Part shown: piece after piece, positions 21,645 through 32,212 of the stretch | Layout: every line of letters starts with the position of its first letter | How positions within the stretch are numbered: position 1 is the stretch's first letter | Assembly (NCBI GenBank): GCA_934047225.1 | Contig: OW203990.1 | Coordinates: forward strand, 30,483,045 to 30,547,044 | From: Ypsolopha sequella | Taxonomy: Eukaryota; Arthropoda; Insecta; Lepidoptera; Ypsolophidae | Direction of reading: 5' to 3' | DNA length: 64,000 bases | Program-made: the position numbers and the translations under genes | Notes under the pieces: generated by a model | Databases searched by the model: none | Told to the model about the DNA's origin: nothing | The model's input: the letters and a program-made list of their open reading frames with translations, nothing else

Positions 21645-23573
21645 TTAAATCCAGCCAAACACAGTGTTAATGGCGGATGCAAGGTCCACTGGACCTTGTA
21701 TTTTTCCAGGCAAAAGTATTTGTGGGAACAATTCACCACCAATTAAAACGTCCACCGGACGAGAAACATGAAATCTATTATCTGCCAATGTAACATTGGA
21801 AAGATGAGTAAATTGTTTATGATCAATTGGCTGAGTAGGCATATCAGCACAAATTTTATTCAAAAGCAATGCTTCTGTATGAAAGACAGACTTTGAAGAG
21901 CCAGTTGGACGGATCTCCAGTACAACTTTTCCAGAAGATTGGGCTGGCATATCACCAATACCTGACATCACAACATTTGTTTTGTATCTTGGAATGCCAA
22001 GACGTTGAACACAACGTTCGGAGATCAAATTTGCTTGGCTACCTGGATCGACCAAAATTCGAATCTTTTCAAAGGTACCGAATCGGTTTTTAATTTCAAC
22101 TTTTGCAGTAGCAAGAAGGACAAAGTGGGACGATGTTGGAACAACATTTGACAATGATGTCACTGGGGTGACTGAAGTATCTTGTGGCACAACAATATTT
22201 GCAGTGGAGTTTGAGGTACTTGCTTCATTTGTTTGATTGTAAGAAGAATCAGACTGATTGTTCACATTGGTTCTTCTATTAGTTCTCTGTGAAGAGTTTC
22301 TATTAGGTTGTGAATTTGTTGGAAAATGTAGCAAACTATTATGTTTTTTATTACACATTCTACAACTGTAAGTAGAGGTGCAGTTGATAGAATTATGATT
22401 ACCACGCAAACAATTAGGGCACAGATTGTTCTGTCTGACCGTTTGATAACGCTCTTGTGGCGTTTTTGATTTAAATATAGGGCACATATAAAGTGCATGA
22501 TTTTCATTGCAAAGCTGACACGAGCTACCCTGTGAAGCAAGAAGAGCATATGGTTGCATTCGAGGTTTGGGTTGAGGGTTTATAAGATTTTTCTTGTTAT
22601 TAACATTATTGTTATGATTATTTAGTTCTTCACCTGCATTTGGGGAAGACCTTTCTAGAGCAGCACAACGCTCAGACAAGAATGTTTGTAAAACTTCAAA
22701 TTTAGGGAACTCAAGTTTTTGATTTGCAATCTCGAACGCCTCACGGGTTCTCTTGTCAAGCTTTGTCAACAAAGAGTGGAACAATACAAAGTCCCAGTTA
22801 GAAGTAGGAAGACCTAACGTGTCCAAAATGGAAAGATTTTCTTCATATGTATCGAGTAAATTTCTTAAAGGTACCGACGTGCCAGAGGTTAATGGTTTCG
22901 AGTTGGTTATTTCTTCCCAGCATAAAAAGGCTAGGTACCGTTTGTTGCTATATTTATTTCTTAGGGCGTTGTATGCCGCCTCATAATTTTGGTCAGTAAT
23001 TGGATAAGCCCTAAGGGCATCTTTGGGTTTGGCAGAGAGTGATGTAATCAGGTATTGAAACTTCTCTACATTGCTCAAATTATCATTTTTATGCACAGAC
23101 CTATCATATAAATCAATGAAGGCGGAGAACTCTTTTAACTGGCCATTAAAAATAGGCAACTTTATCTCATGGAGTTTAGGATTCCTACGCCCCTGATTAT
23201 TTTCATTAACTTCAGGTGTGCCAATAAGAGGAGCAGCAGAAACTGGTTGGGAAGGAGGCGGTGCAGGTATTATCACTTTACTCTCAATTTCTCTTATTTC
23301 CGTATAAATATCATCTGCATGGCTTTGCACTTCAGACTCCTTCTCAATCGTCTCCTCGGCCGCCTCTTCGCACTCGTGAAGTTGGCAAATATACTCCAAC
23401 TGAGCATTGGTAAAAGTTTCAAGCAATGAATCTAAACGAGATAACCACGTAACAAACCGTGGTACAATTGCAGGGTTAGCCAAACAACCGCGGGCACAAG
23501 TGAGAGCATCATTCATACGTTTTAATGCATGATTACGAGCAATTTCGCATCTTTTTACCACTTTCGAACTCAT
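21645..23573 (-). CDS. BEL1 gag and aspartic protease
   Basis: I prefer the start at 23573 (MSSKVVKRCEIARNHAL), ten codons inside the longest frame. The DUF1759-like capsid region includes LPIFNGQLKEFSAFIDLYDR. Zinc-binding knuckles follow (CQLCNENHALYMC, CPNCLRGNHNSINC, CRMCNKKHNSLLH), then a retroviral-type aspartic protease with ILVDPGSQANLISERCVQRL, where DPG replaces the usual DTG/DSG. The frame ends with TAA at 21645-21647 and resumes in the same frame with MGKTVSSQ. BEL/Pao elements normally use one continuous gag-pol frame, so this stop is probably a point mutation. The leader upstream is interrupted by LINE F at about 23682. Confidence 0.88.
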   Translation of the reverse strand: MSSKVVKRCEIARNHALKRMNDALTCARGCLANPAIVPRFVTWLSRLDSLLETFTNAQLEYICQLHECEEAAEETIEKESEVQSHADDIYTEIREIESKVIIPAPPPSQPVSAAPLIGTPEVNENNQGRRNPKLHEIKLPIFNGQLKEFSAFIDLYDRSVHKNDNLSNVEKFQYLITSLSAKPKDALRAYPITDQNYEAAYNALRNKYSNKRYLAFLCWEEITNSKPLTSGTSVPLRNLLDTYEENLSILDTLGLPTSNWDFVLFHSLLTKLDKRTREAFEIANQKLEFPKFEVLQTFLSERCAALERSSPNAGEELNNHNNNVNNKKNLINPQPKPRMQPYALLASQGSSCQLCNENHALYMCPIFKSKTPQERYQTVRQNNLCPNCLRGNHNSINCTSTYSCRMCNKKHNSLLHFPTNSQPNRNSSQRTNRRTNVNNQSDSSYNQTNEASTSNSTANIVVPQDTSVTPVTSLSNVVPTSSHFVLLATAKVEIKNRFGTFEKIRILVDPGSQANLISERCVQRLGIPRYKTNVVMSGIGDMPAQSSGKVVLEIRPTGSSKSVFHTEALLLNKICADMPTQPIDHKQFTHLSNVTLADNRFHVSRPVDVLIGGELFPQILLPGKIQGPVDLASAINTVFGWI

Positions 23574-23710
23574 TTTGTTTGTTTTGAACGAAAGAAATGT
23601 CAAATGTCAAAAACATTTTTTTTTTAAATTTGTTATTGGCCTGGAAACTAGTCCTTTTAGCCATCTCTTATAATGGTTAAATTTTTTTTTTTTTTTGTTT
23701 TCCGCCCTCT

Positions 23711-23881
23711 TTAAATGTTACCAACAGTATTTTGCAAAAAATCATATAGAAGAAGGTAAATTCTCATATCTTTTAGCATATCTTCTATCTGGCGGGGCAT
23801 GTTACCTTCATTTTTATATAGTTCTTCTAACATCGCAACAAAATATAATCTTTGAAGAGTAAAAGCAGCACAATATCGAAT
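23711..23881 (-). pseudogene. LINE F ORF2, C-terminal end
   Basis: After the LINE C insertion the minus-strand frame resumes as CAAFTLQRLYFVAMLEELYK and runs through GNMPRQIEDMLKDMRIYLLL to a stop at 23711. The other side of the insertion ends with HIIRD, and the joined reading passes through the Cys expected after that motif. A 3' poly-A follows. Confidence 0.75.
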
Positions 23882-23901
23882 TATAATCGAATAATAATCG
23901 A

Positions 23902-24177
23902 ATGGGCGTAATAATCTACTTAGATACGAATATCTACATTCGTGATTTTTTTTTGACAGAAGGTACTTTGTACCTTGCAAATTATTATAAAAAACAATTA
24001 GCTACTAAGTTAGCATGCATTTTAGAAGGTAGTGAATCTGTTACAAAGAGTGTAACAGGAAATTTTCCAATACCAGTTATAATTGATGGTATTTGTAATG
24101 TTAATTATTTACATAATTTTGTCCCTATTGACACGGTTAGTACAAGTACTAACAAAATTGTAAAAAATTCTTTTTAG
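23902..24177 (+). CDS. LINE C ORF1, C-terminal part (5'-truncated)
   Basis: A 91-codon open frame starts almost at the element's 5' junction and ends 11 bp before the ORF2 start codon. It includes IYLDTNIYIRDFFLTEGTLY and has no zinc knuckle. Position next to ORF2 and strong 5' truncation suggest the tail of ORF1. No motif confirms the function. Confidence 0.45.
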   Translation: MGVIIYLDTNIYIRDFFLTEGTLYLANYYKKQLATKLACILEGSESVTKSVTGNFPIPVIIDGICNVNYLHNFVPIDTVSTSTNKIVKNSF

Positions 24178-24188
24178 AATTGAAGACA

Positions 24189-26730
24189 ATGGGAAAGCCG
24201 CCTGTATTAAAGCTGGTACATCAAAACATACAAGGCGGCTTTCTCAGCAAAATACTTTCAATCGAGTTGTTCTTAGAGGAATCAAAAACAGATATTTTGT
24301 GTGTAACCGAACATCATCTACATGAACATAATATGCATTTTAATGTTAATAATTTTAGTGTTCTTAGTTGCTACAATAGATTAAAAATACAAAAAGGTGG
24401 CTCCATGATTCTTGTAAAAAATAGTATAAAAGCAAAGGAAAGAAAAGACATTGTAAAACTTTCTGTAGAACATCAACTAGAATTAGCTTGCATAGAAATG
24501 AGTACATATATTATTCTCTGTGTTTACCGACCCTCAGGACAAGATTACAACATTTTTGAAAAAGCAATGGAAGAGGTTTTAAAATTATTATTTGATACAA
24601 AGAAAAAAGTTATTATATGTGGAGATTTTAACGTAGATTTACTAGAAAAATCGATTATGCGCTCAAAATTATTACATTTATTCAAATCATTTAATTTGTC
24701 TAATGTGTTCTTAGAACCTACTCGAATTACTCGGGATACTGCGTCATGCCTCGACAATATATTCTGTGATTGTGAGTATTCAGACAATAAAGTAATCAAC
24801 CGCTTGCAGTCCGATCACAGTGGCCAAACTATAACCATTAAACAAAGCGTAAAACAACTGCCCAAAGAAGTCTTTTGCAGACCTATTACAACTCTCAAAG
24901 TAGATTGTTTCAAAGCAAATCTAGAAGTTAAATTAGCACATTTTAATCTTCTCCAAGACGATCCAAACGCTCTCTTTACAGACCTTTTCAACATAGTCTC
25001 TAAAGAGTTCGAAAATACGTTTAAGATGCAAAAACTTTCTAACAAAAGTAAAATCACCTTCAGTGACTGGGCGACACCAGGTATTTATAAAAGCAGAAAT
25101 CATTTATACGAATTATACGACATAAAGTCCTACAATAATAATGTTAAATTCACTGAATTCGTGAAAAATTACTCACGCATCTTTAAATTGGTGTGTTTAA
25201 AAGCAAAAAGTATCTACTTGAATAAAAAACTTAAAAGGTCCGATAACAAAGTAAAAACAGTATGGAACATCATAAATACTGAAACTGGGAAAAGTAAGAA
25301 ACGAGATAACGAACTTAAGTTAAGTATTAACAATGAAGTCGTTACAGGAGATAAAGAAGTTGCGAATGCCTTTGAACAATTCTTTACTGAAATTCCTTCC
25401 TTAACAACTAAAGATTTAAATTCAAGCCCTAGGCTTGCGCAGGATCTTTTAATAGATCACGTACCTCAGTGTCTTTCTGTATTTGCTTTTAAACATATTA
25501 ATTCATTAACTGTAATTAAAGCATTTAAATCGCTTAACTTGAAAAAAACCGAGGACTTATGGGGCCTATCTGTGAAAGTTATAAGTTCTGTTATTGATTT
25601 AATAGCTCCTTATTTGGCATTAATTTTTAATAAATGTGTAGATGATGGTATCTTTCCTGACTTAATGAAGTTTAGTAAATTGATCCCCCTTTTTAAATCA
25701 GGCGACCACGGGGACCCTTCAAACTATAGACCTGTGTCAGTTTTACCGGTATTGAGTAAGGTTTTTGAAAAAATAGTTTTTAATCAATTGTTATTTCATT
25801 TTAATTTAAATAAGTTACTTCACTGTGAACAATATGGATTCACTAGAGGGATGTCAACCACAGATGCAGGAGTTGCTTTAGTTAAGCACATTTTTGATGC
25901 TTGGGAAGAAAAGCAAGATGCATTTGGTGTATTTTGTGACCTCTCGAAAGCCTTTGATTGCGTTAATCATGAAACACTCTTATGTAAATTGGATCACTAC
26001 GGAGTGAGGGGCAAATCTTTGGCGTTATTGAAGTCATATCTTAGTGATCGTATTCAAAAGGTAGACATTAACGGGGTAAAATCAAGTGGAGCATTAGTTA
26101 AAATGGGTGTCCCGCAGGGTTCCATATTAGGGCCCTTGCTGTTTTTAATTTACATAAATGACCTTCCATATTTAGTTAAAGACTTAACGAAGATAGTATT
26201 ATTCGCAGACGACACGTCACTTATTTTTAAAGTTAATAGACGTAAAGATATCCTTGACGGCGCGAATACAACTTTATCACTGGTGCTTGATTGGTTTACT
26301 GTAAATAATTTAGTTTTAAACGCAAAAAAGACAAAGTGTATAAAATTTACGTTACCAAATGTAATTCAAGTGGATGGTAATTTGCTTTTGCAGGGGTCCA
26401 AGCTGGAGTTAGTTAACGAAACAAAGTTTTTAGGCATTACGGTAGACTCTCGTCTTCAGTGGGGTCCCCACATAGAAGCCCTATGTGGTAGACTTAGTTC
26501 GGCCGCATACGCTGTTAGACGCATAAGACAAATTACTGATGTAGATACTGCTAGACTAGTCTATTTTAGTTACTTTCACAGCATTATGTCATACGGCATG
26601 CTGTTATGGGGTAGAGCCGCGGATACAGACGCAGTCTTTGTTTTGCAGAAGAGAGCAATTCGGGCTATTTATAATATGAAGCACCGGGATTCATTAAGAC
26701 AAAAGTTCAAAGAAATTAATATATTTAACG
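24189..26730 (+). pseudogene. LINE C ORF2: endonuclease and RT (interrupted by LINE A)
   Basis: From ATG 24189 the frame is open for about 850 codons. The APE-type endonuclease shows LVHQNIQGG, LCVTEHHLHEH (catalytic Glu), VIICGDFNVDL, SCLDNIFCD and the final SDHSG. The RT shows [60 protein letters not shown] and the catalytic FADDTSLIFK. The frame is intact up to INIFNV, where the sequence passes into LINE A and meets a stop 26742-26744. The remaining C-terminus lies at 31594-31929. Confidence 0.9.
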
Positions 26731-26941
26731 TGGGTAGGTGCTAAGTGACAAGCATAATTTTTTGGCTAATTATTTATTATTTACATAAATCATATATAAA
26801 TACCTTTAAATCCAAAACTAGTAAGGTGTTTACAGAAGAAAGGAACAGAAGTATTATTATGCACTAAGACAGTCACAAGCATCACTGCAAATAATATAAC
26901 CTCACATCACTGCACATGCACAATTGTATAAACATATAAAA

Positions 26942-27724
26942 ATGTCCAAAAACCAGAAAAAGGATTTTAAAACTGCTGCTCTCGACCCACTTACAGCAAT
27001 TACCAACCTTGAACAGAAATTCACGGATGGTATGGCTGCCTTCGAAGCCCGGATTCAGTCAACAACTTTCACAAAATCACCCCTCACTGTGGAAAGTCTG
27101 GCAAGCGAGTTCAACTTATTCAAGGTTTGCATGAAGGATGCTATAGCTCTCTTGCGTGAGCAGTTCTCCTCACTCAATCAGATTGTTGATGACATGGACA
27201 ATCTTGGAAGGCGCAAATTTTTGTTGTTTCGAGGGGTTCCGGAGTCAGTGGATGAAGATTTGCCAACAGTGGTGTCTCACATAGTGACGGATAAGCTGAA
27301 GCTAGCAGACTTCACAAAGGAGAGTATCAGGTCCTCCTTTCGCCTTGGAAAGGCTCCCCAGAGTGACAGCCGTTCACGTCCCATACTGGTAAAGTTTGCT
27401 AAACTGGATATTCGATCTTCAGTGTGGAGCAACAAGACTGGTCTGAAAGGCAGTGATATCTCCATTGGTGAGTTTCTCACTGCCCAAAGGAGACAGGTCT
27501 TCCAGGAAGCTCGTAGGCTGTATGGAGTTCACCGATGTTGGTCACAAGACGGCCACATTTATCTCAAGCTACAGGATGGTGTGAAGCAACGATTGAGGTC
27601 CATTAACCAGCTGCTGGATATCTCTGCGAAGTATCCTCCTGCTGCTGAATCCACATCCGGGACTGGAAAGCTCAATACCAGGACCAGGAGGGATAGATCA
27701 GCGAGTACAAAAAACAAAATATGA
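26942..27724 (+). CDS. LINE A ORF1 protein (coiled coil, RRM-like, C-terminal domain)
   Basis: I choose ATG 26942 (MSKNQKKDFKTAALDPL) over the in-frame ATG 18 bp upstream. Residues about 10-85 look helical with heptad character (AITNLEQKFTDGMAAFEARI). After DMDNLGRRKFLLFRGVPES comes an RRM-like segment, with RPILVKFAKLDIRSSVW, then a C-terminal domain (RRQVFQEARRLYGVHRCWSQ). This is the layout of L1-type ORF1 proteins, RNA-binding chaperones that coat the transcript as trimers. No zinc knuckle is present. About 260 residues, no stops. Confidence 0.8.
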   Translation: MSKNQKKDFKTAALDPLTAITNLEQKFTDGMAAFEARIQSTTFTKSPLTVESLASEFNLFKVCMKDAIALLREQFSSLNQIVDDMDNLGRRKFLLFRGVPESVDEDLPTVVSHIVTDKLKLADFTKESIRSSFRLGKAPQSDSRSRPILVKFAKLDIRSSVWSNKTGLKGSDISIGEFLTAQRRQVFQEARRLYGVHRCWSQDGHIYLKLQDGVKQRLRSINQLLDISAKYPPAAESTSGTGKLNTRTRRDRSASTKNKI

Positions 27725-28266
27725 TTTCTTCTCAGCTTAGTGATATTTTCGTATGCACAGCTGGCACTGGTAATTAAATGTTTCTTTTCAATGATAATGT
27801 GATAGTTACTGATTTTCAGACTTTCAGCTCTAAAAAATTTTTCAGAAGATATTTGTAATTTACCCTCGTTTTGTAAAATTTTTATTGACTACATGACAGT
27901 GACGTCGCATCATTTCGTGTTTCACGGAGATTTCATTTTTCATTTTAATTTATAGTATCTATCATATTCTGTAACTTTGAACAAAACACTCATTCTGTTG
28001 TCATGCAACTTTAAACATAAATCGTTAACTTATATTATGCTTAATGTTACCTGTCTTCTGCAACTAACCATAACTTTTGTTGTTTCAAAATGATTATTTG
28101 GTTAATGTAGGTACTTACTTTTGTTTTTTTTTTTTTTTTTCTTTGTGCATTTTCTTATCTCAGTAAATTGGCGGTGATGTGGAAATTGTTGTACGTAGCC
28201 TTAAGCTCATATTATTTTAAGTATACTTAAGTATCTATTTATTTTATTTATATTATTATATTTATA

Positions 28267-31236
28267 ATGGATCTTTCACATAATCCTGAACTGTTTCAAT
28301 CTTTTGATTCTGATGACTCATATGTCGACGCTTTGGATGATTCTGCATTATCTACTGTTCCTCTTAGTGATTTGCTTCACAACTCTTTCACCCCATTTAA
28401 AAAGAATTTGAACATCTGCCACGTCAATGCTCAAAGCATCTCTGCACATCATTCCGAATTTCTTGCTACTTTCTCTAGCAATCACGATCTCATCCATGCT
28501 TGTTTAGTTTCGGAATCCTACTTAAAGCCCACTATCCCCTCAACTTCTGTCGCGATCCCTGGCTATGTTCTTGTCAGAAATGACCGAACTGGAGCGGGCT
28601 GCGGTGGAGTCGCCATATTCTTGCGCTCTGATATTAAGTACAGAGTCATCTCTCAGTCTCCTTCACAGTATACTCAATCCATGGAACATTTGTTCGTTGA
28701 ACTTGACTTTGGTACTGTTAAATTCTTGCTCTGTGTTGTATATCCCCCTCCCAAAGTTGACTATTTTGACAGCCTTGAAGATCTCTTTGTTACTCACTTG
28801 CCTAATTATGAGCATGCTCTAATTATGGGTGATTTCAATACCAACTTACTTTCTTCATCTGATTCACAGATTTTTCACCGCTCACAAAAACTTCAGGCCC
28901 TGACCTCTTCTGTTAATGTTTCCATTCTAGAACTTGATGCCACTCATCACACTGGTGATTCACATACACTTCTGGATCTTATTATGACCCCCTGCCCTGA
29001 TCGTATCGCTTCACATGGCCAGTTTACAGCAGCTGGTTACTCTCACCATGATCTCATCTATGCTTCCTATAAGCTAAAAATCCCTAAAGTCAAGCCTAAA
29101 GTAATTCTTCAGCGTAATTTTGCAGATATGGACAGGAACAAACTTTTGGCAGATGCAAACAAGGTAGATTGGTCTCAGTTAGACAGTTTAAACAACATTG
29201 ATGACAAGGTCAACACATTTAATAAATTGATCACAGACCTCTACGATATTCATGCTCCAGTTCGTCCAGTACGAATGAAACACGCTCCAACCCCTTGGCT
29301 CACCGACAATATTCGCAAACTAATGTCCTCTAGAGATAGACTTAAATACAAACACAAAAAAGATCCGACTGAGGAGAACTGGATCAAGTTTAAAGCCGCA
29401 AGAAATCGTTGCAACCAGGTGATAAGGAACGCTAAACGGCGCCACATTCACACCAATGTAGAAAAATGTTCCCCTCAAAATCTCTGGCGATTTTTGCGGA
29501 CCTTAGGATTCGGTAAAAATAAGGAGGAGCCCATTTCTTCTCTTGACATTGATGGTCTAAATCGACACTTCTCATCCCCCCCTCACAGTATTGACTCACT
29601 CTTGAAACACTCAACGATAAGGCGTCTTCTTGCTTCGCCCCCTTTAAATGACAACAGTTTCTCCTTCGAGCCAGTTTCGGATTTCAGTATCGAAAAAATT
29701 ATCTTGTCGATTCCTAGTAAAGCAGTGGGTCATGATGGCTTGGGCCGTGACCTTCTTTTGCCTATCCTCAAAACCATTCTTCCTTCTCTGACACACATAA
29801 TTAACTTTTCGCTTTCTTCAAGCAGTTTTCCTTCCCTATGGAAAATGGCATATATGGTCCCAATTCCAAAGACTACGAATCCCATCACATTCAAGGATTA
29901 TCGACCTATATCTATCTTACCCTTTCTTTCCAAAGTGCTTGAACGAGTGGTCAATCGCCAACTTTTAAACTTTCTCCACAAGAATAACCTCCTTAACCCC
30001 TTTCAATCGGGATTTCGTCCATCCCATAGTACCTGCTCTGCTCTTATTAAAGTTACCGATGATATCCGCCAAGCTATGGACGATAGGCAACTTACGCTCC
30101 TTACCTTACTTGATTTCAGCAGTGCCTTTAACTGCGTTGACTACGACATCCTCCTGGCTATTCTCCGTTCTCTTAATATTTCTGACTCTGCTGCGTCATG
30201 GTTTGATTCCTATCTAAATGGGCGCCATCAGCGCATTCGTGTCAACGACAGATTCTCCAATTGGTGTGATGTGACAGCTGGAGTTCCACAAGGGGGGGTT
30301 CTATCTCCTTTGCTATTCTCTGTTTTCATTAATACTCTTGTCTCTGTTGTGAACTTCAGCTCTTATCACCTGTATGCCGACGACTTGCAGCTGTATTTAT
30401 CTTGCAAGCAGGACTCATTGTCTCATGCTGTTCAGAAGTTAAATTGTGATCTTGATTCTATCAGTCTTTGGACCGAGCAGTATGGACTTTTAGTCAATCC
30501 TGCTAAGACGAAAGTAATAATTTTAGGAAGTAAGGCTCTGGTGGACAAAACTGACTTACATACCTTACCCCAAGCTTGTTTTAATAATACACCACTACCA
30601 TACTGTACTGAGGTAAAAAGTCTGGGTTTGCACATCAGAAATAACATGTCCTGGGATTTACATGTGTCTGAAAGCAGCAAGAAAATATTTGCGTCTATGC
30701 ATGCCCTTAAACGCATGCAAAAGTTTCTACCATACTCTGCCAAAGTTACTCTTGTTAATTCATTATTGCTCCCCATCTTAGATTACGCGGATGTATGCTA
30801 TCCCGACCTCACTGAGGAACTTCTTAATAAGCTTGACCGACTTCTCAACTTATGCATCCGTTATATATTCGGATTGCGTAAGTATGATCACATTTCTAAA
30901 TTCCGCACTGAACTTAATTGGCTTAATATCAAGTTCCGCAGAGATTCCCATATTTTGACCTTTCTTTATGGTATTCTCCATAACCCAAGTTCCCCGTCAT
31001 ATCTTAAGGAACGTTTTGTGCCTCTTTCGTCCCTCGATCGCATTGAACGACCCAGCAAAACTTGGCTTCTTCGTACACCTGAGCATAGTTCATGCATGTA
31101 TACAAATTCTTTTACTGTGAGTGCAATACGCTTGTGGAACAGTTTGCCGCTACACATTCGTGAGGCTCCGTCTGTATCAGTCTTCAAGAATAAGATAAAA
31201 CAACACTTTCTTGATTTACAGAATGATCCACAATAA
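28267..31236 (+). CDS. LINE A ORF2: APE endonuclease and reverse transcriptase
   Basis: A 989-codon open frame from MDLSHNPELFQS. The endonuclease domain (residues about 45-260) shows ICHVNAQSI, CLVSESYLKP (catalytic Glu), ALIMGDFNTNL, HTLLDLIMT and YSHHDLI, the last His pair being the catalytic end. The RT (about 480-760) shows FKDYRPISILPFLSKVLERV, LTLLDFSSAFNCVDYDILL, GVPQGGVLSPLLFSVFINTL and YHLYADDLQLYLS with both catalytic Asp. The C-terminal segment (KYDHISKFRTELNWLNIKFR) matches that of LINE B. There is no RNase H domain. The protein would nick target DNA and prime cDNA synthesis there. No disabling change seen. Confidence 0.92.
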   Translation: MDLSHNPELFQSFDSDDSYVDALDDSALSTVPLSDLLHNSFTPFKKNLNICHVNAQSISAHHSEFLATFSSNHDLIHACLVSESYLKPTIPSTSVAIPGYVLVRNDRTGAGCGGVAIFLRSDIKYRVISQSPSQYTQSMEHLFVELDFGTVKFLLCVVYPPPKVDYFDSLEDLFVTHLPNYEHALIMGDFNTNLLSSSDSQIFHRSQKLQALTSSVNVSILELDATHHTGDSHTLLDLIMTPCPDRIASHGQFTAAGYSHHDLIYASYKLKIPKVKPKVILQRNFADMDRNKLLADANKVDWSQLDSLNNIDDKVNTFNKLITDLYDIHAPVRPVRMKHAPTPWLTDNIRKLMSSRDRLKYKHKKDPTEENWIKFKAARNRCNQVIRNAKRRHIHTNVEKCSPQNLWRFLRTLGFGKNKEEPISSLDIDGLNRHFSSPPHSIDSLLKHSTIRRLLASPPLNDNSFSFEPVSDFSIEKIILSIPSKAVGHDGLGRDLLLPILKTILPSLTHIINFSLSSSSFPSLWKMAYMVPIPKTTNPITFKDYRPISILPFLSKVLERVVNRQLLNFLHKNNLLNPFQSGFRPSHSTCSALIKVTDDIRQAMDDRQLTLLTLLDFSSAFNCVDYDILLAILRSLNISDSAASWFDSYLNGRHQRIRVNDRFSNWCDVTAGVPQGGVLSPLLFSVFINTLVSVVNFSSYHLYADDLQLYLSCKQDSLSHAVQKLNCDLDSISLWTEQYGLLVNPAKTKVIILGSKALVDKTDLHTLPQACFNNTPLPYCTEVKSLGLHIRNNMSWDLHVSESSKKIFASMHALKRMQKFLPYSAKVTLVNSLLLPILDYADVCYPDLTEELLNKLDRLLNLCIRYIFGLRKYDHISKFRTELNWLNIKFRRDSHILTFLYGILHNPSSPSYLKERFVPLSSLDRIERPSKTWLLRTPEHSSCMYTNSFTVSAIRLWNSLPLHIREAPSVSVFKNKIKQHFLDLQNDPQ

Positions 31237-31593
31237 TTCAATATTTTATCTGTTTTAAGTTTTTAGACAAATTCTCTTCAGTATATAACCATTATACTTA
31301 TTTATTTATGTAGTGGTATATGTAGTTTATCATTTAATGTTGTTATCTCCTATTAATTACTGTATATGTTTATTAGCATGTAGTATAATATAATTTACTA
31401 AGTGTTTGAGTAATATATATATTTAAATCGGTACCCTATAATATTTTGACATCATGGCACTACCCGCAACAACTTCCCAATTACCAAAGGTTAGCTGGTA
31501 GAGAATACTAAATAGTATTAAGCTCGCCTATGTACGAAATTTTTATCTTGTGCAATAAAGAATTTTATTATTATTATTATTATTATATTAACG

Positions 31594-31929
31594 GTTCCTT
31601 GTGAATATATTTACCAAGTCCTTAGATATGTCAGAAAAAATGTTGAGTCTTTCCCAAGGCTTGGTAAGCAACATTGTAAGGAGACCAGAAATAAGCATAA
31701 ACTGGCTTTTCCAAAAATCAGACTCGCTAAGGTGAGTACCTCTTTTGTAGGACATGGTATAAGATTTTACAATAAACTTCCAAAGGAGGTCCTTACTTTG
31801 TCAGAGAATAAGTTTAAACTGTATATTAAGCAGGGCCTATTGAAAAAGGCATATTATAAAATAAATGAATATTTGGATGATGGTGAAGCATGGTGTTACA
31901 GTGATAATGATACTCGTAGTAAGTTATAA
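31594..31929 (+). pseudogene. LINE C ORF2, C-terminal end
   Basis: After LINE A the LINE C frame resumes as VPCEYIYQVLRYVRKNVESF and continues FVGHGIRFYNKLPKEVLTLS to a stop at 31929. This is the usual end of Jockey-type ORF2 proteins. There is one base more than needed to keep the frame across the joint. Confidence 0.8.
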
Positions 31930-32212
31930 TTTAATTAAATAGTATAATTTCTTAACTTATGATTCCTCTAAGGTGTAAACATTAATTGATTATAGACTGT
32001 AAAAGGAAAAGGACTATATGAGACAGGTAGACAAAGATATATATGTTTTTCTTTTTTTCATTAACCTGAATTCCTACTGTCTTGTATTTTCTTATCCCTT
32101 GGTTAAAGTAGATATAAGTCATATATTGTATAGTATAAGTTTTATGTTGAAAAAAAGACATGATCTTGCTAAGTTTCTTGCCCTTCTTCTTAGCAAGACT
32201 AATCGAATGGGC

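Larger units (their letters stand above)
26731..31587 (+). mobile_element. LINE A, full-length two-ORF element inside LINE C
   Basis: Flanked by TTAACG at 26725-26730 and 31588-31593, taken from LINE C ORF2. It carries a 5' UTR of about 200 bp, ORF1, an inter-ORF spacer of about 540 bp (AT-rich), ORF2, and a 3' UTR with the shared hairpin module (about 31479-31530), a polyadenylation-like CAATAAAG and an ATT-repeat tail. Both ORFs are open, so this is among the youngest insertions here. ORF2 is closely related to that of LINE B (39325-42282). Confidence 0.88.
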
